Source of the DNA: Todiramphus chloris collaris
Taxonomy: Eukaryota > Chordata > Aves > Coraciiformes > Alcedinidae
Direction of reading: 5' to 3'
DNA length: 64,000 bases
NCBI GenBank assembly: GCA_025345505.1
Contig: JANVCC010000022.1
Location: 35,165,741-35,229,740, forward strand
Shown: positions 1 to 11,389 of the stretch, piece by piece
Layout: each line of letters starts with the position of its first letter
How positions within the stretch are numbered: position 1 is the first letter of the stretch
Notes under the pieces: model-generated
Databases searched by the model: none
Seen by the model: the letters and a program-made list of their open reading frames with translations, nothing else
What the model was told of the DNA's origin: nothing
Program-made: the position numbers and the translations under genes

Positions 1-1315
1 GTGCCAACCTAATGATAAAAGGATATTTCACATTTTTATACACTCCAGATGGCAATGATTCAGAAAGAATCTCACTCCATAGTTCAGCAGGATTAGGAAA
101 CCTCTTAAAACAACCTCAATTGACATTTCTCATCCTGCCAGCACTACAATGGATCATGATGCATGTGTTTCACGTTGCAGTTGCCAGTATAATTGTCCTA
201 TTACAAAAAACACTGACTGAGAAAATACATATAGCACTGCAATAAACACTAAATATGTCAGAAAATATGCAAAAGAGGGCTCACAATGAAATGCAGGCAA
301 GTCTGGAATGGGAAAATATTGCTCGTTATTTTGCAATGCTATAAATTTCAGCAATTCAGTACATGACTACAAGAGCTGAATGAAATGTAGAGTATTTAAA
401 GCATTTCTACAACAAGATTACTCACTGAAGTATGAAACCAGTGACCCATTATTCTTCTCTGTATACACTGAAATTGTCTTCAACAAATATTTCAGAAGCT
501 GTTCCAAATGGCCTCCGTGAAACTCAAATATTTTTTTAAAACCAAAAGTTTCCCTCATTCTTCCTTTAACAGGTTCTACAGTAAATTCACACCAATATAA
601 CATACTCTCCTACAGTTCACTACTGCATAGTCTTAGATGAAATGAGGTCTTTTCTCTATGAACAGCTGAGACTGAGATAGGAGAACTGAATTTGATATAC
701 ATTTGCCTTCTAAGGGAGGCATTTTTTCTCTTCCCTTTGAGAAGAGAAGCATGGTAGCAGCATTTACAGTACTTGAGAAGATTAAGAAATACTTTGTCTT
801 GAACAGGATTCATATTTTCAGATACCCTTGCATTCAACAAGCCAAAGGGAGAGATTTCCACTGTGAACCACTTCTAACACAGATGCACTTTGATATACCA
901 TAATTGCAACTGCAATTTTGAAGTCAGTCAACTCCCTGGCTTTTAATCTACTGATTACCTTGCTCTACCTTACCTGCCTTTCAGAAAGCAGTACAGGTGG
1001 TCAGAATTATCCAGTTTCTTACTGTTTTTTCCAGTAAAAAGGAATACACACAAGGGCTTACTGTTCTTTGCTTATCATCTATACATGATCTACATGACTA
1101 GCTTTCTTATGGTTAGTAGATACAAGCTGGAATGCATCTGCCAACTGAAGACAAATGGAACACAGCAATAAAGCCACAATCAACTAAGTACCTCTAAAAA
1201 GGCTTTAGGATGAAGGATGAAAGCCATACCTAAAGACAGAAAAAGGTTACCTCCTGATCAGGTGAGACAGTGTATCAACCCATGCCACATGCCACATTCA
1301 TGCAAACAGTGATAA
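1..1315. other. Intronic sequence without recognised features
   Basis: AT-rich single-copy-looking sequence lying in the NCKAP5 intron downstream of the 134-bp exon. Short open frames on both strands (under 90 codons) show no recognisable domain and no splice context. I see no repeat family or RNA gene here. Confidence 0.6.
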
Positions 1316-1320
1316 GGGCA
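1316..1320. repeat. Left copy of probable 5-bp target-site duplication
   Basis: GGGCA here pairs with GGTCA at 2128-2132 on the far side of the solo LTR, 4 of 5 bases alike. It supports the element boundaries but is too short to prove them. Confidence 0.5.
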
Positions 1321-2127
1321 TGTCCTGGTTTGAGTGAGAACAGAGCTAATTCTGTGCAGTGATTTTACTTCTCAGCTCCGTTCTTCTAACTAACTGCAGT
1401 GTCTGCAGTCAGCAGCCTGTTCTCACAGCCAGGGGCTGCTTCCAGCAGGGATAACACCCCATGGTTAGAGTCACTGCCAAGGATTGGTGTGCAGACCAAG
1501 GCCACTGCTGGGTCCTGTGTACCACATTGGGGGTGTGCAGAAAGTGAAAGGCTGCACCTGCAGGGAGGAGTGGACAGGAGAGGGGACCCCAAACTGACCA
1601 ACGAGGGATTCCAGCCCATATCCAGCATATTCGGTCTAGAGCTGAGGGAGCTGAAGGGTCTGTGGCTCTTCTCTCCTCTTGGCCCACTTTGCCAGTTTGG
1701 CTTGGCTTGGCTCGGGTCCTCTTTCAGTTCCTTCCTCGGAGCACCCAAGAGGCCTCTGTCCCTTCTGCCTTCGATCCCGGGCTGTGTGTTCCTGACCCCG
1801 GTACCAGAACCCAGCTCCTGAACACAGCTCCCGGCTGCTGCGGGGCCCAGGCTGGGACTCCCCCAGTGCCTGCTCCACAGCATCAGTGGTGATGGTGATG
1901 GAATTGCCATCTGGGGGCTGGGTTCCATACTGGTTTTGTATCTATTTGTATGTATTCCATTTTAATTATTATTAATTTCATTTTCATGAAAGCTGTTCTA
2001 GTTTCCTTTTCTAATGGCTCAGTCTCTCTCCCTTATTCCCTTTCTCTTTCCCTCTGGGGAGGGAGGGGGGTTAGCAGTGAGCGGCTGTTAGAGGTCTGAG
2101 GGGCCACCCTGACCCTAAACAGTGACA
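1321..2127 (+). mobile_element. Solo LTR of an endogenous retrovirus (about 807 bp)
   Basis: The segment starts TGTCCTGGTTTGAG and ends CCCTAAACAGTGACA, both typical of a large group of avian LTRs. It is bounded by TG...CA. The flanks GGGCA (1316-1320) and GGTCA (2128-2132) look like a 5-bp target-site duplication with one change, which suggests an ERVL-like integration. It is clearly more GC-rich than the surrounding intron. No internal retroviral region adjoins it, so it is a solo LTR, an old fossil. Its orientation is antisense to NCKAP5. The open frames of up to 180 codons inside it are composition effects of the LTR. Exact subfamily not determined. Confidence 0.75.
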
Positions 2128-2132
2128 GGTCA

Positions 2133-5100
2133 CTACAACTTAATGATCTAATCTGTATTCCAAGAGAATGGAAACTTAGTTCAAAACACACAGTTTGCTT
2201 GGATTTCCAACACAGGCACAAAATACAGCAGAATGTGCTTTCTGTGTGTCACAGTTTAGGATCAGGGTGGCCTCTCAGAAAAATCTCTGTTCCCTTGCAG
2301 ACTCACACCTCCTTCTAACCACTTATCTCAAATGCAACTCTTCCTCAGCATGCCATTTCTTCCATCCTATCTGGAATGGTGGTGAAAACCAAGGAGAGTA
2401 AAATCCCTTATTTAGAAGAAAGCACTTGAAGTGGGATTCAGTTAACACAACACAGAATAACACAAAAGAAAAATCTTCTCCGAAGTATAGGTAAACTAAG
2501 AGTGTGTATCAACAACATAAAATACTCAGTGTTCTCTACAACATGACTTGTTCTGAACAGGATTTGTAGTTTCTCTGCATCCTTTTGCAGCGTACCTGTA
2601 GTTACCTGATTGGCACTAGAGGAGCTCATTCTTTTATGCAACACAATATTCTATTGACATCCTCTGGACAAGCTTTTCAAAATAATCTATCCATAGTCAT
2701 GTCTCATGCTTGGAAGATAACTGATGCTTTCTGAAATTCGTATTTAATTAATGCTATTTTAATACACAGTTCAACTGAAGGATAGCAGTGCCCAATTTGT
2801 AAAATTTGAATTATGAGGCAAGCACTACGTGTGGAATTAAAGCCATGTTACACTGAAACAATCATTCATATCAATCTACATTTTCTTACAGTATCTGCAA
2901 ACCGAGGCACACATTATGACCAAAGATAATCACATTAAGATTTTTGGCAATGCTTTACAATAAAAGCTATCTGAAACAGTAGACAGTAATTGTTACTAAA
3001 TTGTAACAGAATCCCTATGGAGTTAGAAATTATAACATATTAGTCATATAAGCTCAGCATGATTAATGGCACTGAAAAAAAAAAAACAAAAAAAAACCCT
3101 CAAGATTTTAAGCAATAAGCTCCTTACAGGCAAAGTCCAAGGTAATTACTTATGTCTGTTCCTGTAATAAGCTGGCTACAGCAGAGTCTCATCATTGCAT
3201 TTTTATTGCAGTCCCCTAGCATCTTTCAGGAGGTGGTGAGGATCTGGCCCACCAATTTCCCTTATGTATTTGAATAGTTTGATTCATGTCAGATGACTTA
3301 AAACCGTAGCATTTGTCCTTCGATGCTTCCTTCATCCTTAAGAAGGGAAATGCCTATTCCTTTCAGGGGACATTCCCTCTGCTAGGTGTAGATCCCAATT
3401 CAGTGAGAATCCTAAGCCCTTCCTTCCAACGAGACTGAAGAAAGACCTCACAGCTGTCCTTACTGGTACTGATGGACGAAAACCAAGCATCTTTTCTTTT
3501 TCAAATCCCATTTTTCCTCTAAGCAGGTTCCATTACATATATCAAGAAAATGCATAAGCAACATCTGTGCAGTTGAAGCAAACTTCTTATGTCTTTCAGG
3601 GCATAAATCCCAGAGGATGCACCTGTAGAGTATCTAGCAAAAGGTAGTATCAGAGTAAGGGATGAATAATTAAAAGAACTAGGTCTATAAGGCTATACAA
3701 TAAAAACAAATCACATTCTGTTCTCTGAATGTTTATCCTATACTTTAAGAAGCAAAACTCCAAAACAGTTCGCACCTTATAGCTTTTCAGCTGCAAATGT
3801 ACTCACTGCAAATTTTAACAATCCTATTTTAAATGTGCTCAGAGAGGAAAACACACAGCAAAAAAAAAACATTTTGATAAAAGAAAAAGATTACAACTAA
3901 AATTTTCAGTTGCTTTGTCCATTTTTGAGCACTGACAAACAAATGAACTGCTTCATGGCCTACTACTTGAGAACAATACTGTGGAATAATTACACGTTCT
4001 AAGATAAAATTAAAATTACCATAATGATTCTCCTGTGAAACAATCGAATCTGTGTGGACTATAAATTTCTGCTAGGTTGAAAGAAAATATGCTACCACCT
4101 CAAGTCAGGCAAATAAACTATTATTTTTCCATTAGTTAGTGTAGGTACTTAAGAGGTTATGCAAAGAAGGATGACAAACTGATTATATATGCAGATGATG
4201 TACTGGTCACATTTAAAGACCAGCTCTTTACTTGCAGATCAGCATTAGAAAGCCTGCTATGCAAACTGTGAGTAAAGATATGATTCTGCAACAGCTGATA
4301 AGAGCAGAAGTTCCAATCTACAGGGCCTATCCTTGGATACAACAGGCAATATCAAGCCAGGGACATCTTTGTGCCTTTTTCTTATACTGTTGCCTGTACC
4401 ATTCCATTTAGAGCACTTTAGAGAAAGTTCTCTTCTCCTCCCTGCCTCATAAACACATCAGAAATAGAAAATCTTGCTTTGAAATCTCGACAAGACAAAG
4501 GATTCCCCTATTACTCTACTCAGATGAATAACATTCAGGATTTCATGTTCATATCCACTGTACCACAAATCTGCACATCTGTACTATCTCAGGCACCAAA
4601 CTCCTGAAAGGTACCTGAAGAACTCCTTTCCTTTTGCCCTTAACGAGAGCAGGAGGCACACCAGTATCTTAAAAATCCACTTTTCTGTATCAGATTTGAT
4701 TTGCTTGCAATTAGCATGGGAGTGTAGGCTCCCCATTTTAGTTTGTTGTGAAACTGCAAAGGTAAAACTTAGACTTGGTCAACAAATGATCCTTTGAAAA
4801 TTCCAACCATGCCCATGAAAGTGAATTATCACTATCAAGATCATTTGGTTTTATATCAGCTTTTTTAATCATAGTATTCCCTCGTGGTGTAATTCGCTAT
4901 GAATCTACCATGATCAATCTGAATATACACCACTGCCCATTATGATACATTTACAGTTTATAATACACGTTTTATAGTACAGAAAAACTATTAATACCAG
5001 CCACCTCAAGCATCTAACAGGAAAATAACCACAGAAATTGTGAACATTTACTCATGCTTCTCTCTGATCCATTAGTAAAGAGAAACAGTCTATAATCTGC

Positions 5101-7448
5101 AAATCACATATCAGATATGGCTCTTAAGTACAGGCTTATAAGCATATGACAAAAGGAACCGCAAGTGTGATGGGATCAGTAAACTAAAATGGGATAAACC
5201 TATGTTATCTGGGTAATGACTTCAATCTAATCATGGAATCAAAGCATCGGTCTTAACTAACAATATACATATTGATTTTAAAACTGTGTGCCTTTTAGAC
5301 TCTCCAAGGGAACCCCCACTTTGAAGAAATCAGTCTCAAAGTGTGGACAGCACATCTATGCTCGAGATGAACATATGCACAACCAACCACCAGCTGTGAA
5401 AGGCACATGCAATCCAGGTTTCAGAACCTTCCTGTCATCTCCATTTCATATCCTCTCCCTTTCCAGAAAGGGGTAATTAATAAAAGGTGCCATTGTACTA
5501 CACTAGAGGGAAAGGGAAGACTTTGAAGAGAGACTGAGTCACTGTGTTGGTGTAGAAAACAACTCTGATAGGCAATCCTATAGCTCGAACCAGACTGATG
5601 CTTTTAAAAAGAGTCTTCAAATTTACCACAGTCATTCATGACAGACCCTAAGGTAACATCTGTTCTTTGTCAGCTTTCTTCTTGCTTGTTCTCCTTACCT
5701 AGTTGAATTTCTCTATCATTTTACTGGCATGTAATTTCCATTTGCACAGATCTCTTTGAATTATCAGGTTCAAAAATGTAAATGACAATGCTGTTTCAAG
5801 GGTGAGTCTCTGTAGTATATTCTACAGTAAGGATTCAAGATCTTTACCATCACAGGTATTCTTCTCACACAGGTATTTCCTCCATTTCCTTTTCATTTCC
5901 TTTTTAATTTTCTTTTTCTCTTCCTTTTTTTTAATACAGACATGAAAATAAGATAATATTTTTAAAAGACAAAGGTACATATAAAATCTGAAGTAGGGAA
6001 TTTTTCCCTGTTCAGGTTCAGAAGGATGGATTTGGCTTTTACATGAATCAACTAAACTCTGACAAATTCTATCCCACCAAAATTAAAAAGAAAAGCTCTC
6101 TTATTTGTTTTCGTAGGAAACATGGCAGAATGAATTACTGATATTTTAAAAAACACTTCATTATAAGGATGGCCTTCTTTTGAAATAAGAATTTTCAAAT
6201 TATGGGGAGCCATTACTATATACTTCTTCAAAGTACATCAATAGTAAAATCCATTAACAAGGAGAGAAATACTATATAGAACTGACAAAATTATATGGTC
6301 TTTAAGCAAAGGCAATTTTCCATTTTAGCATTTTTAAAGCACACATGAACTTTCAACACATATACAAAAGTGATTTACAGTTTTATCATTGCAGTCTAGA
6401 CCGAAGCTTGTCACCTTTAAATGTATCACCTATTATCATCTTTTCTGCAAAACACTGCAAAAATTATTCTAACACATTTTGTTGGAAGGGGTTTCTAATG
6501 GGTCAAGTAAGGAATTAACCTCGCATCGCAGAACATGAGAAATCACAATTTTTTTCCATTATGAAAGTCTCCCTAAAGCAGATCGTCTGTAGCTGCCACT
6601 AAGGATGTGGCATCTGACTTCAGCCACATTCTTACTTCTAAAGCACTTCAAGAGAGATACAATAGAGCACTGTTAACCACAGCAGTTCTCCTCTGAGGAT
6701 ATTCCATATAACAAAAAATACCTCGTCCGGGAAGAGTTTCTCAGAAGACACTTACTAGAGCACAGGCAGCTGCACTGAGCATTGGGACTGTAATTTAGTC
6801 TTCTTCATGAAGCCTACGGTGGAACCGTATCTAACTTTTAATAACAACAAATGGATCTAATCTTCTGTGCACAATTTCTTAGTTACGTGTAAGTAAACAG
6901 CACTCCTTTGGGACTTCACTCATTCTTCAACTGCCTACACATGTCATTGTCAGTCGTTATTTGACTACAGTTGGTGCCTTTGAGCATGATGAAGAAACCC
7001 TGGCTTAATCTACTTAATTCTTTAACTGGTTACCTTTCACATTCTATCTTGTGATCTCAGATCATCCCTGTCAATCATCTATATATATATATGTTATTAT
7101 TTTCCTTTAGGGAAGACTAAGACAGAACAGCTGTTATACATTCCTGCTTTCTCATCTGTTATACGCCCTTCTATCATCCTATCTTCCATATGATATTCTG
7201 TTTAAAATTACCTTTTATCCTTGTATGATCTTTGTAAAAATGCCTCAATTGTATATAAATACATACATATATCATATCTCCAAAAGAAAAGGTGACTTAA
7301 GCATGAAGGAGTTTGGTTTTTCACATAGGGCATAATCACGGCAAGCTATGAAGAAAAAGTGATGACAACCTTGCACTGTATTCAGGGCACATTCTTTCCT
7401 GAAACAATGGCTTAGAATTAAGAGCATAATGTTAAAAGAAAACAATTT
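2133..7448. other. Long AT-rich intronic stretch, no gene seen
   Basis: About 5.3 kb of NCKAP5 intron. It contains scattered A-rich runs (for example 3075-3095 and 3862-3870) and a short TA run at 7080-7092. I saw no exon with recognisable protein, no LINE tail and no RNA gene. A weak acceptor-like context followed by Met-Glu-Glu on the minus strand at 2355-2372 was examined and rejected. Confidence 0.6.
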
Positions 7449-8400
7449 CACAGAATCACAGAATGTCAGGGATTGGAAGGGCCCTCAAAAGACCATGTAG
7501 TCCAACCCCCCTGCCGGAGCAGGATCACCTAGAGTAGGTCACACAGGAACGTGTCCAGGAAGGTTTGGAATCTCTCCAGAAGAGGAGACTCCACAGCCTC
7601 TCTGGGCAGCCTGTTCCAGAGCTCTGTTACCCTCACCATGAAGAAGTTTTTCTCATTTCTCATTTTTCTCATATTTATGTGGAACCTCCTATGTTCCAGC
7701 TTGCACCCACTGCCCCTTGTCCTGTCATTGGTTGGGACTGAGAAGAGCCTGGCTCCATACTCCTGCGCTGGACTCTCTCAAGCAGTTCCCTGTCCTTCTT
7801 GAACTGAGGGGTCCAGAACAGGACACAATATTTCAGATGCGGCCTCACCAGGGCAGAGTAGAGGGGCAGGAGAACCTCTCTCAACCTACTAACCACACCC
7901 CTTCTAATCCACCCCAGGATGCCATTGGCCTTCTTGGCCACAAGGGCACATTGCTGGCTCATGGTCACCCTGCTGTCCACCAGGACCCCCAGGTCCCTTT
8001 CCCCTATGCTGCTCTCCAACAGGTCAGTCCCCAACTTACACTGGAACCTGGGGTTATTCTTTCCCAGATGCAAGACTCTACACTTGCCCTTGTTCTATTT
8101 CATTTGATTTCTCCCTGCCCAACTGTCCAGCCTGTCCAGGTCTCGCTGGATGGCAGCACAGCCTGCTGGTGTGTCAGCCACTCCTCCCAGTTTTGTGTCC
8201 TCAGCAAACTTGCTGACAGTGCTCTCTGTGCCCTCATCCAGATGGCTGATGAATGTATTGAACAGTACTGACCCTTGAGGGACTCCACTAGATACAGGCC
8301 TCCAGCTAGACTCTGCCCCATTGACCACAGCTCTCTGGCTCCTTTCCTTGAGCCAGTTCACAATCAACCTCACTACCTGATCATCCAGACCACACTTCCT
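7449..8400 (-). mobile_element. CR1 LINE, 5'-truncated copy with ORF2 reverse-transcriptase remains
   Basis: The element reads on the minus strand and ends at about 7449 with the CR1 tail ATTCTGTGATTCTGTG. Upstream of the tail is the usual CR1 3' sequence (CTGGAACAGGCTGCC, then GTTGGACTACATGG). The higher half encodes the C-terminal half of the ORF2 reverse transcriptase: [22 protein letters not shown], then the active-site box as FAEDTKLGG (canonical FADDTKLGG), then [38 protein letters not shown] and [14 protein letters not shown]. One in-frame TAG interrupts the frame at 8095-8097. About four residues are missing after [10 protein letters not shown] larger internal deletion (about 150 bp against the other CR1 here) joins ERVQRR directly to the region before the tail. 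It is inactive. The 5' break near 8400 is typical of CR1 truncation. Confidence 0.93.
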
Positions 8401-10744
8401 TTAATCAGATGCTAATTTATAAGACGCTATTTTAGACCACAGCTAATTAATATCACATGACTTGATTTAAGGGAAAAAATAAACTAAAAGAATACAAATT
8501 ATTTTCTGCTGATCTTTGCAGCTCTTTTTCTGCAGATCTGCTGATTCTCCTGCTGGCCCTTGGAGTTAAGGTATCTATCATGTCTATCAAAGGAAACTTT
8601 TTATTAAATATGTGAAGGAACGTGTTGGTTTGGTATAGTTTCTTTACCTTATACTGCAACAAGGAATTGCAGAATAGCATGTGACACATCTGTGCCTTTC
8701 CCAAGTTCAAAGCAAACCAAACTCACAGGAAAGAAACAGTCAGTATTTGGACTTTGCATGTTCCAACGCGATTTTAAAAATACATCTATAAGAACAGCAA
8801 ACCAGCAGTAAGTAAAGAACTCCTCCTGACAACCACAGGCCCACTCTACCTTGGAAAACATCCTACCATACATGACTGCACAGCTCTTAGGCAGCAAGAT
8901 TACTCAGTAACAGAACTGAGCTCCTTTATTGGCACCATCCTTTCATAAATCTAAAGATGCTCGGAAATGGAGTGTTATCTGTAGCTAGAAATACCTGCAA
9001 AAATATACCTATTATTGTGCAAAATGAAATGCCCAGAGCTGTGATCTTCAACAGCTACAGGATTCCACAGCACATAAACATCAGACGTGAGCCTTGATCT
9101 TTTCAAACAGCAGTAGCAAAGGGATCTTGCAATCTCACTAAAATGAGGTTGTCACTGTCCTCTGCCATAAATGGGTCTCTAAAGCTAATCACTGCAGAGG
9201 AATCCCTGCTCTTAATCTCGAGCACAGTATTATCTAGTACATGCTTCCAGAAGCTTCCTTCACCTGCAGCAGGATCTCTCACTTTGTGAATGAAAGAGCC
9301 ATGTAACGAGATGAAGGATACACACCATGCACTATCTAATACAGGTAGATTCTGCTTGGTCAGGACCACGGTATGGGAGTGCAGAGAATATTTAAACCAT
9401 CTTTCTATTACAAAAATGAATGCATGGAGGGGATTATATGCCGTGTGTGAACCTGTATATAAGCACTGGTCATCTACTGTTAAACTGTGGTAAAAATGTT
9501 GATATATTGTTTTTATGTTAGGCTCTGTCTTGTATCTTTGAAGAGACATGGTGCACCAAAGGACTGCACTCTAACCTAGTAATACTTTGCTGCTAATCTG
9601 TTACATTACACAAAGGAAAAAAAAAAACCCACTATATTCTATGAAATTGTACTGCTAACTAGAACAGAGGAAGCAGAGTATCATTTCATGCTCTGATAAA
9701 TCAGTAAAAGGCAATAGATGCAGCCTTCCAGAAATACAAGTATGACGCATACTGTCAGCGTATAAATACAAACCAAAAGCAGGATTCTCTGGGCACACGG
9801 ATAGCCATGGGTTTCTCTGTGGAAGACAAAAATTACCCATTTCTCTGGATCCCTTAAAAGAAGCTTTCAGCAACTAAGAGCTGCTGTGAAACACCACCAC
9901 ATGATTTACTAGTGCATCGGGGTATTGAAATAGGGCTGGCTCTTAATGTAGCTTCAGCATCTGAAGAGGCTGCAGAAGATTAGGAACTGCGTGTACCTCT
10001 ATGTGCATCTTTAATAATGCCTGAAGCAAAGCAATCCCTTGCTCTCGGAAAGTGTTGCACAAGTCAACATACATCATGCAGCACAGCTTGCTGTAACTTC
10101 CAGTCCCTGCATGACTTCTGTGTTTCGAGTTTACTCTGGTTCTTCAGTTCTCTGCAGTCACTCTGACCTCATTACTTTTCTTCTTTCTCAACTTCTGTAT
10201 GAAAATACATATTTCAACCTGATGGTTTCTAACATGAGAATGAGAATTCTATTTTTTAAAGAAAATTGAAATAACACATTCTTTGAAGATATTTTCATGT
10301 GTATGTACTTTCAAAACCACCATATTCATACACAGAACAGAAGAGCGGAAATGAAATGGAAGCCTGCTATGAAAAATTACAGAATTTCCTTTTCTTCTTC
10401 TTGTTGGTCAAGCAACAGGAAACCAGCATATTTAATTCCAAGTTGCCCAGGAACTGAGTTGGACCAAACTCCATATACAAGTTGGGGCAGCCTCCTCTTT
10501 GGGCTTAATTTCACGGGTTTAGTAAGACCACCACTTTATTTTCTGCCAGATGAAATCGCGGCACACAAAAGCTCCTTGATCTTACTTAAAATAGTGCTTG
10601 ACAGTTCTGAGCAATGAATAGAGATGAAGTATGTACCTAGGTGTCATACATGCACATAAATAAAACTATTTATGTACTCACCCCATCAGCGCTAATCTAA
10701 AAGAAACTTCATTCTTTAACTCTGTCAATTCTCATCAAAAGAGA
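8401..10744. other. Intronic sequence, no confirmed gene
   Basis: AT-rich NCKAP5 intron between a CR1 and an LTR-derived block. It contains a 148-codon minus-strand open frame (9103-9549) that is long for the local composition but has no recognised domain; see findings. An A9 run lies near 9620. Nothing else is supported. Confidence 0.55.
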
Positions 10745-11389
10745 AGATCGATACCCTAAGCACTGGGTCAAGCCGTAGTAAAATGGGATTCACACCACGT
10801 CCTGAGGCTGAGCCAGTCCAGCCAAGAGCTAAGCAGTCTTCCCATGAAAGCACTCTGCCCAGCGCACTGAGAGAGGCAGCCCCAGAACTGGTGCCTGTGG
10901 AGCAGACATCAGCCCCACCTCCCTGACACCAGACACGGGAGAGACTCCTCAGCACTCAAAGACCCCAGAGGGAGGGACCCAATGCTGAAGTAGAGGAAAA
11001 GTGTGAGGAGCAGCAGAGATGAAGTGTTTTGAACCAATTGCAGCAGCTCCACCCCCCAGCACCCACCCTGCTGCTCAGGTAGGTAGAAGAGTCAGGAACA
11101 AAGAAATGATTTTGAGCCTGGGAAGAAGGGAGGGGTAGGAGAAGGTATTATTAGGGCTGTCTTAGTGTTTCACTATCATACACTACTTTTAATTGGCAAT
11201 AAATTAAACTGAACCCAAGTCTAGTCTGCTTTCCACTTGATGGTAATTGGTGAGTGATCTCCCTGTCCTCGCCTCAACCCATGAGACTTTTTTTTTTTAT
11301 ATTATCTTTACTCCAAGTCCTGTTGAGGAAGGCGAGTGAGACAGCAGCTGGGTGGGAACCTGGCAGCCAGCCAAGGCCAACCTACCACA
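10745..11389 (+). mobile_element. ERVL-like LTR-derived segment (3' part well preserved)
   Basis: A GC-richer block set in AT-rich intron. It matches in layout a common avian LTR type: GAAGTGTTTTGAACCAATTG, then GAGCCTGGGAAGAAGGGAGG, then TTTTAATTGGCAATAAATTA (containing AATAAA) and GGTAATTGGTGAGTGATCTC, ending in the stretch around GTCCTGTTGAGGAAGG and CCAAGGCCAACCTACCACA. The right end at about 11389 is fairly certain. The left end is set only by the change in composition and is uncertain. It lies antisense to NCKAP5. I assign it to an ERVL-like group from memory of avian LTRs. No internal coding region is seen, and it is an old fossil. Confidence 0.6.

Noticed and set aside
1386-1928. 180-codon minus-strand frame
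   Set aside because: Lies inside a solo LTR, antisense to it, and overlaps long frames on both strands caused by GC-rich composition.
2355-2372. Minus-strand acceptor-like site followed by Met-Glu-Glu, as expected for the next NCKAP5 exon (MEETV)
   Set aside because: The frame continues Met-Ala-Cys-stop and not TVRNLLQ, so the match is chance.
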